Shown: positions 1 to 16,157, counted from the first letter of the stretch. The stretch is 64,000 bases of DNA from Geodermatophilus poikilotrophus (GCF_900111455.1 NZ_FOIE01000002.1:1-64000); one strand, 5' to 3'. The notes: generated by a model from the sequence alone, not told the origin. Translations and numbers: made by a program.

Positions 1-266
1 GGCCACTACCCCACCAACAAGCTGATAGGCCGCGGGCCCATCCCCAGCCGGAAACCCTTTCCACCACCAGACCATGCGGTCAGCGGTCACATCCGGTATT
101 AGCCCCAATTTCTTGGAGTTATCCCAGAGCCGGGGGCAGGTTGCCCACGTGTTACTCACCCGTTCGCCACTGATCCCCCACCGAAGCAGGTTCACCGTTC
201 GACTTGCATGTGTTAAGCACGCCGCCAGCGTTCGTCCTGAGCCAGGATCAAACTCTCCGTAGATGC
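1..266 (-). rRNA. rrs: 16S ribosomal RNA, 5' end (partial)
   Basis: Read on the minus strand, this begins with the universal 16S 5' sequence (GAGTTTGATCCTGGCTCAG near 237-257) and continues through the V1/V2 region to the window edge. Only about 265 nt of roughly 1500 are present. The V2 segment resembles Geodermatophilaceae, a recognition made from memory. The mature 5' end is placed about 10 nt upstream of GAGTTTGATC and is uncertain by several bases. Confidence 0.97.
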
Positions 267-435
267 TTGAACCAGGCCGAGAACCAAGAGCTAGCACTCT
301 CGATATCCATCAACCCAAAGAAACCCACAAAGGGGTTGTTACTTGGCACTGACTTTCGGCACGCTGTTGAGTTCTCAAGGAGCGGACGCTCACGACGCCC
401 GGCCCGGTGAGGCCTTCGATCGCGGCGGCTGTTCC

Positions 436-463
436 ACGTTACGCCGCTTCCCGTGTCCGTCAA
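436..463 (-). promoter_or_regulatory. rrn promoter P2
   Basis: On the minus strand, -35 TTGACG (458-463) and -10 TAACGT (436-441) are separated by 16 nt. It lies about 200 nt downstream of P1 and in the same direction. Tandem promoters are common for actinobacterial rrn operons. Confidence 0.65.
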
Positions 464-636
464 GCCGCGGGTCCAGGACCCGTGCTCGGCGCTCGGAGCG
501 GCAGTGCCCTGGGCAACGAGCGCTCCCCGGGTTGTGTTCCCAGGGCCCGCTCTGTCGCTGGGCAGGCGGCGCCCGGTCCGACCCGCGGGCGGTGACTCGG
601 TCTCCGTCCGCGCCGGTCTCGCCTGGCGCAGAGAGA

Positions 637-666
637 AAGTTACGTGGGTGTCGTCCGGGCTGTCAA
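637..666 (-). promoter_or_regulatory. rrn promoter P1
   Basis: On the minus strand there is a perfect -35 TTGACA (661-666) and a -10 TAACTT (637-642) separated by 18 nt. It points toward the 16S gene, as expected for a housekeeping-sigma rRNA promoter. The start of transcription should fall near 630. Confidence 0.75.
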
Positions 667-731
667 ACCGACCCGAGGTGACGGTCGACACCCGGCTGCA
701 ACAGCACCGTCACACGTCGTTCACCTCCCGC

Positions 732-2015
732 TCAGGCGCCTCCGGCTCGCTGGACGCCGGCGACCGAGCGCTTGCCGCGACGCAGCACCAGCCAGCCGCC
801 GGGGAGCCAGTCCCCCTCCCCCGGTACGGCCTCGGCGTCGGTCACGCGCTCGTTGTTCAGGTAGGCGCCACCCTCCTTCACCGTCCGGCGGGCCTCCGAG
901 AGGCTCGAGACGAGTCCGGTCTGCTGCAGCAGGGCGGCGACGGTCGGCGTCCCGCCGTCCACGGTCACGCTGCCGGCCTCGCGCAGGGCGGTCCCGAGCG
1001 TGTCCGGACCCAGGACCCGGAGGTCGTCCCGGCCGAACAGCGCCCGACCGGCGGCCTCCGCCTGGCGGAGCTCGTCCTCGCCGTGCACGAGGCGGGTGAG
1101 CTCCTCGGCCAGCGCACGCTGCGCCGCACGGGCAGCCGGCCGCTCGACGGACTCGGCGAGCAGCGCCTCGACCTCCTCGGCCGGGCGCTCGGAGTACAGG
1201 GGCAGCCAGGCACGGGCGTCAGCGTCGTCGGCGTTGAGCCAGAACTGGAAGAAGGCGTAGGGCGAGGTGAGGGCGGGATCCAGCCAGACGGCGCCACCCT
1301 CGGTCTTGCCGAACTTCGTGCCATCGGACTTGGTGACCAGCGGGGTGGACAGCGCGTGCACCGTCGCGCCCTCGGTACGGCGGACCAGGTCGATGCCGGC
1401 GGTCAGGTTGCCCCACTGGTCCGACCCGCCCGTCTGCAGCGTGACGCCGTGGCGGCGGAACAGCTCGCGGTAGTCGTTGGCCTGCAGGATCTGGTAGCTG
1501 AACTCGGTGTAGCTGATCCCGGCCTCGGAGTTCAGCCGGGCGGCCACCGCCTCCTTGGCCAGCATCCGCCCGACCCGGAAGTGCTTGCCGATCTCGCGGA
1601 GGAAGTCGATCGCGCTCAGCGGCGCCGTCCACTCGAGGTTGTCGACGTACACCGGGGCCTGCAGGCCGCCCCGCTCGGCCGGCACCTCGAGGAAGGGCGC
1701 GACCTGGGTGCGGATGCTGTCCACCCAGCCCGCGACGGTGTCCCGGTCGTTGAGCTGGCGCTCGGCGGTGGGCCGGGGGTCGCCGATGAGGCCGGTCGCG
1801 CCGCCGACGAGGACGACGGGCTGGTGGCCCGCTCGCTGCAGCGCCCGCAGCACCATGAACTGGAGCAGGTGGCCGACGTGCAGGCTGGGCGCGGTGGGGT
1901 CGAAGCCGGCGTAGTACGTGACCGGGCCGGCGGCCAGGTGGGCGCGCAGGGCGTCGTCGTCGGTGCTCTGGGCGACCAGCCCGCGGCGGTGCAGCTCGTC
2001 GATCACGTCGATCAC
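732..2015 (-). CDS. tyrS: Tyrosyl-tRNA synthetase
   Basis: Class I aminoacyl-tRNA synthetase that charges tRNA-Tyr in the cytoplasm. The 427-residue protein has the Rossmann-fold HIGH-type motif as HVGH (SLHVGHLLQF, about residues 47-56) and a KMSKS-type loop GTKFGKT. The C-terminus is an S4 RNA-binding domain (LSEARRTVKEGGAYLNN). Length matches bacterial TyrRS. The start is the GTG at 2015 (VIDVIDELHRRG); another GTG three codons in is possible and there is no clear Shine-Dalgarno. The gene follows the DNA glycosylase gene after 4 nt, so it is probably the tail of the arg transcript, with the rrn operon next. Confidence 0.96.
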   Translation of the reverse strand: MIDVIDELHRRGLVAQSTDDDALRAHLAAGPVTYYAGFDPTAPSLHVGHLLQFMVLRALQRAGHQPVVLVGGATGLIGDPRPTAERQLNDRDTVAGWVDSIRTQVAPFLEVPAERGGLQAPVYVDNLEWTAPLSAIDFLREIGKHFRVGRMLAKEAVAARLNSEAGISYTEFSYQILQANDYRELFRRHGVTLQTGGSDQWGNLTAGIDLVRRTEGATVHALSTPLVTKSDGTKFGKTEGGAVWLDPALTSPYAFFQFWLNADDADARAWLPLYSERPAEEVEALLAESVERPAARAAQRALAEELTRLVHGEDELRQAEAAGRALFGRDDLRVLGPDTLGTALREAGSVTVDGGTPTVAALLQQTGLVSSLSEARRTVKEGGAYLNNERVTDAEAVPGEGDWLPGGWLVLRRGKRSVAGVQRAGGA

Positions 2016-2019
2016 GGGC

Positions 2020-2655
2020 TCAATCCTGCCTGGCCCGCCGGGAACGGGGTCCGCCACCCGGTCGGAAGGCGCTGACCGAGGCCGCACCGGTCTCCCAGAA
2101 CCGCCACGGGAGCTCGGTGGCGACGCTGATCCCGACCCGCGGCCCCGCCGACACCTGCACCGGCGGCTCGCCACGGTGCAGCCGCACGGAGGACGACGGG
2201 TCGAGCAGGTCGGCGTCCTTGTCGCCGGGGCCGATGTCCAGGGCCTGCGTGAGCCGCGCCGGTCCGCGGGCGAGGTCACGAGCGGCCTTCGCGGCGGGAC
2301 GGCGGGCGGCGGCCAGCTCCTCCCCCACCACGACGTCCCCGGCGCGCAGCAGCACCGCCGACCCCTGGCCCTCCGCGCCGACGACGATGTTGGCGCACCA
2401 GTGCACGCCGTAGCTGAAGTAGACGTAGAGCCGTCCGGGCGGGCCGAACATGACCGCCGCGCGGGGCGTGGGACCGCGGTGGGAGTGCGCCGCCGGGTCG
2501 GTGCCGTCGCCGGCGTAGGCCTCGACCTCGGTGAGCCGCAGCGCCACGCGACCGGCCGGGCGGTCGGTGACCAGCCAGCAGCCGAGCAGCGTCGGCGCCA
2601 CGGCGTCCGGCGGGCCGAGCAGCTCCTCGGGCGCCAGCAGCGGCCCGGGCACCAC
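2020..2655 (-). CDS. DNA-3-methyladenine glycosylase (AAG/Mpg family)
   Basis: Base-excision repair enzyme that removes alkylated purines. The 211-residue protein shows the AAG-family core: LLGCWLV near the N-terminus, LRLTEVEAYAGDGTDPAAH with the catalytic Glu in TEVEAY, the MFGPPGRLYVYFSYG wall of the lesion pocket, and a DLARGPARLTQALDI segment. The start is uncertain: tandem GTGs at 2655/2652 lie just after the argH stop and give the usual family length, while a GTG at 2697 overlapping argH would add 14 residues. It is sandwiched between argH and tyrS with almost no spacing, so it is probably co-transcribed with the arginine genes. Confidence 0.9.
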   Translation of the reverse strand: MVPGPLLAPEELLGPPDAVAPTLLGCWLVTDRPAGRVALRLTEVEAYAGDGTDPAAHSHRGPTPRAAVMFGPPGRLYVYFSYGVHWCANIVVGAEGQGSAVLLRAGDVVVGEELAAARRPAAKAARDLARGPARLTQALDIGPGDKDADLLDPSSSVRLHRGEPPVQVSAGPRVGISVATELPWRFWETGAASVSAFRPGGGPRSRRARQD

Positions 2656-2660
2656 GTCGC

Positions 2661-7883
<5,223 letters not shown>

Positions 7884-7887
<4 letters not shown>

Positions 7888-9035
7888 GTGGAGTAGGCCG
7901 AGTTCTCGTGCACGTAGGCGATGGACAGGTCGTTGGTCCAGATCGTGGCCTGCTCGCCGCCGGCCCCCAGGTCGACGTCGATGGTGACCTCCCGGCCGGT
8001 GAGGTCGACGCCCTCGCGGGGGTCGCCGATCGCGCCGCCCCGGCAGACCGTGACGCCGTTGATCGTCACGTCCACCCGGTCGGGCTCGAAGGCGGCGTCG
8101 GTGGTGCCGATCGCGGCGAGCACCCGGCCCCAGTTGGGGTCGTTGCCGAACAGCGCCGTCTTGAGCAGGTTGTTGCGGGCGCAGGCGCGGCCGGCGGTCA
8201 GGGCGTCCTCGACGCTGGCCGCGTTGCGGACCGTGATGGCGATGTCCTTGGTGGAGCCCTCGGCGTCGGCCAGCAGCTGCATCGCCAGGTCGGTCGCGGC
8301 CGCGGTCAGCGCCTCGGTGACCTCCTCGGCGCTCGGGGTGACCCCGCTCGCGCCGTTGGCCAGGACGATCACCGTGTCGTTGGTCGAGAGGCAGCCGTCG
8401 GAGTCGACCCGCTCGAAGGAGACGCTGGTCGCCTGCTTGAGCGCGGTCTGCAGGGTGCCGGCGTCGACCACCGCGTCGGTGGTGAGGACGACGAGCATCG
8501 TGGCCAGGCTGGGCGCGAGCATGCCGGCGCCCTTGGCCATGCCGCCGACGGTCCAGCCGTCGCGGGCCTGCACGGTGGTCTTGGGGACGCTGTCGGTAGT
8601 CATGATCGCGCGGGCGGCGTCGGGGCCGCCGTCCTCGCTGAGCGCCTCCACCGCGGCGGTGACGCCGGCGGTCAGCCGGTCCATCGGCAGCCGGACGCCG
8701 ATCAGCCCGGTGGAGGCGACGGCGACGTCGATCGCGCCCAGGTCGAGGGCCTTCGCGGCGTGCTCGGCGGTGGCGTGGGTGTCCTGGAAGCCCTCGGGCC
8801 CGGTGCAGGCGTTGGCGCCGCCGGAGTTGAGCACGACCGCCCGCGCCCGCTCCCCGGCCAGCACCTGGCGGCTCCAGAGCACCGGCGCGGCCGGGAAGCG
8901 GTTGGTGGTGAAGACCGCCGCCGCGGCGTCGTCCGGGCCGTGGTTGAGGACGACGGCGACGTCCGGGGCGCCGCTGGACTTCAGCCCGGCCGCGACACCC
9001 GCGGCGGAGAACCCCTGCGGGGCGGTGACGCTCAC
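7884..9035 (-). CDS. argJ: Glutamate N-acetyltransferase / amino-acid acetyltransferase
   Basis: Bifunctional ArgJ recycles the acetyl group from acetylornithine to glutamate and can also use acetyl-CoA. The 383-residue precursor normally cleaves itself before a conserved Thr; here the site is in [14 protein letters not shown] (Ala-Thr bond). Other family signatures are [11 protein letters not shown] and [15 protein letters not shown]. The GTG start at 9035 has a strong GGAGGG Shine-Dalgarno 7 nt upstream. It follows argC by 25 nt and overlaps argB by 4 nt. Confidence 0.97.
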
Positions 9036-9060
9036 TGGGCACCCTCCGGTGCATCGGTGA

Positions 9061-10137
<1,077 letters not shown>

Positions 10138-10197
10138 TCGGGGGTTCCTGCAGCCCGCCGTCGGAGCCGCCGGCCGACGTCCACCCGCCCGGGCACC

Positions 10198-12336
10198 TCA
10201 CACGACGAGCACCGACTCGGCCGCCTCCTCGTCGACCTCGCCCCCGTCGAACTGGTCGAGGGGGACGTTGGCGCGCTGCGCCAGTGCGGCGGCGACCTCC
10301 CAGCCCAGTGCCCGGTAGGCGTCGAACTGCTCGCCGGAGAACAACTGGTTGGCCGTCGGGTGCTGGGGGAACTGGTGGTCCTTCTCCCGGAGCACCGCGA
10401 GGTCCATCGGGACGCCGTCCCACAGCACGCAGCGTGCGTAGTAGATGACCCCCATGCCCCCGTCGGGATAGGTCACGTTCCCCACCGCGACCGGTTCCTC
10501 GGCCAGGCCGGTCTCGGCCGACGGCAGGGTGGCCGTGGGGTCCAGCCTCACCTCGGCACCGAGATCGGACCGGGCCAGGGCCGCGGCGCGGGCGATGTCC
10601 TGCAGCGGACTGAGACCACCCGCGCTGGCGTCCACGACGACCATGTGCGTGCAGCGGCGCCTGATCAGCTCCACCAGGCCGAGGTTCTCCCAGTGACCGC
10701 CGTCCGACACGTGGATGAAGCGCCCCCGGGTCCCCGCCAGCCCCATCGCCTCCCTCAGCACGTACAGCCCACCCGGCTCCCGCCACCCCGCGGCCAGCGC
10801 CCGCCCCATCCGGTGCACACGCGAGCGGCCGGCGGACGGAGGAGGCGTCACGTCACCGCGCCGGAACGGGTTGGGGATCCACACCCCGAGGCGGAGGTTC
10901 GCCAGGGCCATCAACAGCCGCAGCGCAGGGAGGGTGAAGCGTCCCATGGTCGGCGAGATGGCCGCCCCTGAGATCGCCATCATCGACGGCAGCGTGAGGC
11001 CGCTGCCGCCCTTGGTGTGCGTCCGTTCCAGCTCGGAGGTCTCCACGAGGGGCGCCAGGTCGACACTCCCCGACTGGCGCGCGTCGAACGTGAAGGGGGC
11101 GGCCCAGCTCTTGTTGGGCACGTCCCCCTCACGGGCGGCCACCGCCGCGCAGACGATGAGCTCGGGGAACGGCAGACCAGCCCGGCGCTTGGCCTCGATC
11201 TCCCGTCCGAGGTCGCTCAGTCTCACCTCGTCGTCGTAGGGGACGGGGGCCACCCGCACGCCACCGGCCGCACTGGTCCGCTTCAGGACGAACGCGTGAC
11301 TCAGGCGCTCCCGGTAGTACAGGTGCATGGAGTACCGGCGGTTGTGGATGCAGCAGCCGCAGACCGCCAGCGTGGACAGCAGTCCCAGGAGCACCCACAC
11401 GTCCTGCGGGGCGTCCCAGCCACTGCGCGCCTCGTTCTCCGCCGCCAGCAGGAAGGGCACGGCGAGGATCCCCCAGCCGCCCAGGGACGCGAGGACGCCC
11501 TGGAACGCACGGGCTCTGCCCAGTCGTTGCAACAGCACCGCGAGGGCTCCCAGCAGCACCACTCCCGCCACCATGACCACGGTCAGGAGCAGGCGACGGG
11601 ACCCCAGGTCGTCGGCCCGCCCCGCCCAGAACGGGCCGTCGGCCAGCGCCAGACCGAGGAGGTGCACCAGGAGGGGCAGGCAGACGGCCAGGACCGCGAG
11701 GACACCCGAGCCCGCGACGAGGACCGTCGCGGTCCTCCGGAGCGGCCGCTCCCCCGGAGCGGCGCGGAACCGGCTCTTGTCGAAGAACCGTCGCACACCC
11801 ACGAGCACGATCGCCGCCAGGAACGAGCCGGCCGCCGCGGCGCTGCCCCACACGACCGCCCCGGCCAACCGACCCTCAGGGCTCCCGATGTGGGGGATCG
11901 CGGCCCCGTACACCAGCCCGACGACCCAGCCGGCGAGCGAGGACCCGACCACGAGCGGCAGGAGGTTCAGCAGGAGGCCGTAGGCGAAGTTGACGACGAG
12001 CCACAGCCGGCCGGCCACCCCGGGAGCGAGGTAACTGAGGTGTGTCCGGAGGTACCACTCCTCCGGACTGCCCCGGGACCAGGGCGCGGCCTCCCCACGC
12101 AGGGCCTCGGCATCGGACTTGCCCTGGGCGACGGTGAGGGCACCGGCGATGTAGCTGCCCCCGGAGACGGCGGACAGGTACCGCGCCCGCTGGAACAGCC
12201 CCTGACGGGACAGGGCCTGGTACGCCCCCAGGCAGAAGGCGGCTGACCTGATGCCCCCTCCGGAGAAGGAGATGCCGAGCACGCTGCGGCCCTCGGGACC
12301 GACGTCGAGGTAGGCCCACCGCCCGCTGCTAGTCAC
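10198..12336 (-). CDS. Membrane-spanning patatin-like phospholipase
   Basis: 712-residue serine lipase of the patatin family, probably acting on membrane phospholipids. The oxyanion motif GGGIR is at 26-30, the nucleophile is Ser58 in AVSGGS, and the catalytic Asp is in VSDGGHWENLG (about 545). Between nucleophile and Asp lie about six hydrophobic segments (roughly 110-145, 157-182, 203-230, 247-270, 283-300, 312-332), so the catalytic elements are split by a membrane insertion. The start GTG at 12336 overlaps the ATPase stop by 8 nt, so the pair is translationally coupled. The ATPase-phospholipase pairing recalls anti-phage or toxin modules, but this function is inferred. Confidence 0.85.
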   Translation of the reverse strand: MTSSGRWAYLDVGPEGRSVLGISFSGGGIRSAAFCLGAYQALSRQGLFQRARYLSAVSGGSYIAGALTVAQGKSDAEALRGEAAPWSRGSPEEWYLRTHLSYLAPGVAGRLWLVVNFAYGLLLNLLPLVVGSSLAGWVVGLVYGAAIPHIGSPEGRLAGAVVWGSAAAAGSFLAAIVLVGVRRFFDKSRFRAAPGERPLRRTATVLVAGSGVLAVLAVCLPLLVHLLGLALADGPFWAGRADDLGSRRLLLTVVMVAGVVLLGALAVLLQRLGRARAFQGVLASLGGWGILAVPFLLAAENEARSGWDAPQDVWVLLGLLSTLAVCGCCIHNRRYSMHLYYRERLSHAFVLKRTSAAGGVRVAPVPYDDEVRLSDLGREIEAKRRAGLPFPELIVCAAVAAREGDVPNKSWAAPFTFDARQSGSVDLAPLVETSELERTHTKGGSGLTLPSMMAISGAAISPTMGRFTLPALRLLMALANLRLGVWIPNPFRRGDVTPPPSAGRSRVHRMGRALAAGWREPGGLYVLREAMGLAGTRGRFIHVSDGGHWENLGLVELIRRRCTHMVVVDASAGGLSPLQDIARAAALARSDLGAEVRLDPTATLPSAETGLAEEPVAVGNVTYPDGGMGVIYYARCVLWDGVPMDLAVLREKDHQFPQHPTANQLFSGEQFDAYRALGWEVAAALAQRANVPLDQFDGGEVDEEAAESVLVV

Positions 12337-13945
12337 GGTCGTACTGCCCGGTGTCCGAACCGTACGGGTACACCGGGAGCCTCCCCCGGTCCCGGAGGCG
12401 GCGGATCCCGCCCCGGTCGAAGAGCCGGAACATGAAGAGCGGGTGCACGCAGACCTGGTCGGCGTCCTCGACCGGTCGCAACGTCTCGGTGAAGGTGTAG
12501 GAGAAGCGGCCGACGGTGTACCGCGAGGTCGACCCCTCCACGATGCCCAGGACGCCCACGTCCAGGGCGGCCTCCAGGAAGTCGCTGTAGTCGACGCCGG
12601 AGCGGGCGACTCCCGCGGCGTTGAAGGCGCGGTGGAGCTCGCTGCACGAGAGCGTGTTCGGGATGTGGTTCTTGAGGTACCCGAGCGCCGTCGCCATGAA
12701 GGGGTAGTCGTGCGAGTAGCTGGACAGGATCCCGTCGACGATGCGCAGCTCCGCCTCCCGGACCCCTTCCAGGACGTCCAGGGGGGTCGCGACGGGCACA
12801 CCGTGGCGGTGTCGCGCCGCGCGCGCCAGGATCGAGTTCAGGATCTGGATCAGGTGGCGCGGCAGGAGCTGCGTGTGCCGCATGATGTAGGCGACCGGGT
12901 CCTCGTCCGACCCCAGACCCGTGCGCATCCCTCCCCGGGGCAGCAGCGACCTCAGGGTGGCCTCGGCCATGTGGTGGTCCCGCTCGTCGTGCTGGTCCGG
13001 TAGTCCCAGGCGCTCCAGCTCGTTCCGGTGGTACAGGTCGAGGTAGTGCCGCAGCCGGTTCCCGGCGATGGTGATCAGCTCCGCCGCGGTCCACCGGATG
13101 ACGAGGTAGTCGAGGAAGTCCTTCTCCGGGTTGGCCGTGAGGTCCCGGAGACGCTGCATGAGTTCCGCCGGGAAGGCGAAACGCACCTTGAACGGGCGGG
13201 TCTCGGCTGTGGTGACGAACTCGCGGGTGGCCCGGAAGAGGGCGGACAGCGTCGTCCGCAGCTCGTCGACGTGGACGTGGAGGTCCTCGAGGTTGTCCAC
13301 GACGACGAACAAGCGCACGCCCTTGCGCCTGGTCAGGTCGACGAAGGACCGGTGGGCGACCTCGTAGGTGGCGACGTCGGTCCGCAGGGACGCGCACATC
13401 TCCTCGACCGTCAGACCGGGGGCCGATCGGACGAGGACGTCGGACAGCGCACTGCCGACACGGGCGAGCAGTCGCCCCGGTTCCAGACTCGACGGGTTGC
13501 CGTACGAGCTGAGGTAGGACGCGATGAGCCGGCCCTCGTCCGTGTGTCTCAGTCCGGGCACCCGGTACGCGAGCAGCATCGCGGCGTGGGCCAGGAGCAC
13601 CTGCCACACGTGTGCGAGGTTCTCCGCGAAGAGCGGACCGACCTCGCGGGCGTACCGGATCCGGAGCCGCTCGACCTCGTGGTAGGCGTCCTCGGACTTG
13701 ATCAGGATGACCTTCGCACCGTCGACGAAGGCCGTCCCCGCCAGGAAGGCGGTCTTCCCGGAGCCCTTGCGGCCGACCACGTAGAGGGGGTCGTCGCGCT
13801 CGGCACTGCCGTGGCAACCGTTCATGCGGTCGTAGAGCTGCTCGAAGATGCCCCGCGGGCTCCTGAGCAGTTCCTCCGTGTACGGCGGGCCGAGGGGCTG
13901 GTTCCGCGTGAGGATCCGCATCAGCTCCCCTGGCGCTGCTCCCAT
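12329..13945 (-). CDS. P-loop ATPase paired with patatin (STAND/Orc-like)
   Basis: 538-residue cytoplasmic protein with a clear Walker A (GRKGSGKT, 58-65) and Walker B (LFVVVDNLED, Asp at about 217). The C-terminal third looks like a winged helix (FMATALGYLKNHIPNTLSCSE through TSRYTVGRFSYTF). No transmembrane segment is seen. The overall look is of a STAND/KAP/Sll1717-type P-loop ATPase, but I cannot place it in a named family with certainty. ATG start at 13945, first gene of a two-gene operon with the membrane patatin. It could act as sensor or regulator of the phospholipase. Confidence 0.75.
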   Translation of the reverse strand: MGAAPGELMRILTRNQPLGPPYTEELLRSPRGIFEQLYDRMNGCHGSAERDDPLYVVGRKGSGKTAFLAGTAFVDGAKVILIKSEDAYHEVERLRIRYAREVGPLFAENLAHVWQVLLAHAAMLLAYRVPGLRHTDEGRLIASYLSSYGNPSSLEPGRLLARVGSALSDVLVRSAPGLTVEEMCASLRTDVATYEVAHRSFVDLTRRKGVRLFVVVDNLEDLHVHVDELRTTLSALFRATREFVTTAETRPFKVRFAFPAELMQRLRDLTANPEKDFLDYLVIRWTAAELITIAGNRLRHYLDLYHRNELERLGLPDQHDERDHHMAEATLRSLLPRGGMRTGLGSDEDPVAYIMRHTQLLPRHLIQILNSILARAARHRHGVPVATPLDVLEGVREAELRIVDGILSSYSHDYPFMATALGYLKNHIPNTLSCSELHRAFNAAGVARSGVDYSDFLEAALDVGVLGIVEGSTSRYTVGRFSYTFTETLRPVEDADQVCVHPLFMFRLFDRGGIRRLRDRGRLPVYPYGSDTGQYDRD

Positions 13946-14419
13946 GACGTCCCCCCGAGTCCCGGAAGAGCACGAGCCCCGCGACGCTCAGCGCGGGGGC
14001 CTTCACTCAGCGGAGGCGCATGCCACCGCGTCAGATACAGCCACCGGCGAGCCCTGGCTGTCATCGGACGAGCTGTGACCGGTGTGGGTCGCCGGTCCGG
14101 GAGCTCGGGGGCGGTCACGTCGGGCTCGCTGAGGTGGCTGACGGGCCGGCGTCCCCCCAGCGGCTGTTGGTGACGCCGAGCACCCGCGGGCGGCGGGCGA
14201 GGGCGCTGGTCGACGAGGCTGTCGCCGCCCCGTGGGCGCACGCTGCCGAGTGGTGCGCACGGCCGCCGAGGGCACCCCGACGATCATGCCGCTCGAGGGG
14301 CCGGTCGCACGGCGGCCAGCCGACGGTGCGGCGTCCGGCGCACCTCACGCGTGCCCGGGCCGCCCCTCGGGCATGACGTGCACAGCCGACGGGCGCCCGC
14401 CCCTCAGAGGAGTTCCGAC
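13946..14419. other. Gene-free divergent intergenic region
   Basis: 474 bases between the divergent ATPase gene and the lipid-kinase gene. It should contain promoters for both. The open frames crossing it have no recognisable domain and unconvincing starts. I see no tRNA, repeat or strong hairpin. Only the AGAGGAG Shine-Dalgarno of the downstream gene (about 14406-14412) is clear. Confidence 0.5.
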
Positions 14420-15301
14420 GTGAGTCCGTTCGACCGGATCGTGATCATCTTCAACCCGCACAGCACCGGCGACGCACCGCGGTCCGCGGAGGAGCTGCAC
14501 GCCGAGCTGACCCGCCGGCTGCCGGACGTGCCGGTGGAGCTCTGCCCCACCCAGCACGCGGGGCACGCCCGCGACCTGGCACGCGAGGCGGCCCGAACCG
14601 GGCGCCCGCTGCTCGTCTCGGTGAGCGGGGACGGCGGGTACAACGAGGTCGTCGACGGCGTGATGCAGGCCGGGACCACCGAGGCCGTCTGCGCCGTCCG
14701 GGCCGCCGGCAACGCCAACGACCACCGCCGGGTGACGCGGCAGCGGCCGCTGGCCGACGCCATCGTGGCCGGCGACGTCCGCCGGATCGACCTGCTGAGG
14801 CTCACCATCGGCAGCGGGGACGCCGCGCAGACCCGGTACGCGCACTCCTACATCGGCGTGGGCCTCACCCCGGTCGTCGCCGTCGACCTGGAGGAGGGCG
14901 GGAAGGGGTCGTGGCGGGAGATCGTGACCGTGGTGCGGTCCTTCTCCCGCTTCCGGCCGTTCCCGATCAGGCTCGAGGACGGCAGGCGGCGCACGATCGA
15001 CAGCCTGGTGTTCGCCAACATCGACGAGATGGCGAAGTACGCGACGCTCAGCGAGGGCGGCCGTCCCGACGACGGCCGGTTCGAGGTCATCACGCAGCGG
15101 CGCACCGGCAAGCTCCGCGTTCTCGGGACGCTCATCAGGGCCGCGACCCGCGGTCTCGGCCCGCAACCGAGCGCCACCCACTACGCGTTCACGGCGCTCG
15201 CCCCCATGCCGCTGCAGCTGGACGGCGAGCTGGTGGAGCTGGAGGCGGACACACCGGTCGCCGTCGACATCGCACCGCAGGCGCTGGCCACGGTGGTCTG
15301 A
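14420..15301 (+). CDS. Diacylglycerol/lipid kinase catalytic-domain protein
   Basis: 293-residue protein with the DAGK catalytic fold: N-terminal IVIIFNPHSTG, the nucleotide-binding loop VSVSGDGGYNEVVDG (GDG motif), AAGNANDHRR in place of the usual G(T/G)GND, and a C-terminal beta-sandwich ending MPLQLDGELVEL. Such enzymes phosphorylate diacylglycerol, sphingoid or related lipids using ATP. GTG start at 14420 with AGAGGAG upstream; a longer frame exists but its N-terminus looks non-coding. It is monocistronic and convergent with the downstream SDR gene. Confidence 0.85.
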   Translation: MSPFDRIVIIFNPHSTGDAPRSAEELHAELTRRLPDVPVELCPTQHAGHARDLAREAARTGRPLLVSVSGDGGYNEVVDGVMQAGTTEAVCAVRAAGNANDHRRVTRQRPLADAIVAGDVRRIDLLRLTIGSGDAAQTRYAHSYIGVGLTPVVAVDLEEGGKGSWREIVTVVRSFSRFRPFPIRLEDGRRRTIDSLVFANIDEMAKYATLSEGGRPDDGRFEVITQRRTGKLRVLGTLIRAATRGLGPQPSATHYAFTALAPMPLQLDGELVELEADTPVAVDIAPQALATVV

Positions 15302-15313
15302 CCACCCGCCGCC

Positions 15314-16157
15314 TCAGGCCAGCGGGTCGTCGTCGCCGTAGGGGCGCAGCCGCAGCTGGCGGGCGGCGTCCTCCGGCGTGGTGGCGCGCAGGACGGCGAG
15401 GTCGTCGGCGCCGGCCCGGAGGAACCGGCCGGCCCACTGGTCGAGCTCCCCCGCGGCGATCGCGGCGACCAGTTCGACGACGCGTTCCGGCGGCGTCCAG
15501 TCGGTGAAGCCCTGCCACATCGGCATCGCGCGGGTCATCGGCGTGTCGACGACGCCCGGGGCCACGTCGAACACCCGCACGTCCAGGCCCTCGAGCGCGC
15601 CGGCCAGCGCCTCGGTCATCCGCATCAGGCCGGTCTTGGCCACCGAGTACGCCGAGTACTCCGGGCGGGCGCGCACGCCCATCCCGCTGGCGATGTCGAC
15701 GACGCGGCCGCGGTTGCGCAGCACCATCCACGGCACGACCGCGCGGGCGAGCAGGAAGGCGCCGCGGACGTGGCTCTCCACGACCGACCACCACTGGTCG
15801 GGGTCGGCCTCCCACAGCGGCTCCTCGGCCGCGTCGATCCCCCCGGCGTTGTTGACCAGCAGGTCGACCGGCCCGAGCTCCTCCCGGACCCGCGCCACCG
15901 CGTCGTCCACCGCCGCCCGGTCGGTGACGTCGGCGGGCACGGCGAGCGTGCGCCCACCGGTGGCGGCGGCGACCTCGTCCATCGCCGCCGCCAGCCGCTC
16001 GCCGTCCCGGGCCAGGCCGGCCACGGCCATGCCGCGGGCGGCCAGCCCCGCCACGAGGTGCCGGCCGATCCCGCTCGACGCGCCGGTGACCAGCGCGACG
16101 GCCCCCTGCAGGGTCCCGCCGCGAGCCTGCGAGCGGCGGGGGGCAGGGGGTCCTTCC

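Larger units (their letters stand above)
267..731 (-). other. rrn leader and promoter region
   Basis: This 465-base gene-free stretch lies between tyrS, which ends at 732, and the 16S gene, which is transcribed in the same direction. It holds two promoter-like sequences (listed separately) and the leader typical of actinobacterial rrn operons: a TTGAGAACTCAA palindrome around 366-378, followed by the GTGCCGAAAGTCAGTGCC-type segment and an AT-richer tract just before the 16S. Such leaders normally carry antitermination and RNase III processing signals. No protein-coding gene is supported here; the open frames are GC-skew artefacts. Confidence 0.8.

Noticed and set aside
453-2075. Long plus-strand frame of 540 residues opposite tyrS
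   Set aside because: Shadow of tyrS in GC-rich DNA; low-complexity translation, no domain, and tyrS motifs are complete on the other strand. The same applies to many long frames opposite pheT, the nitrite reductase and the helicase genes.
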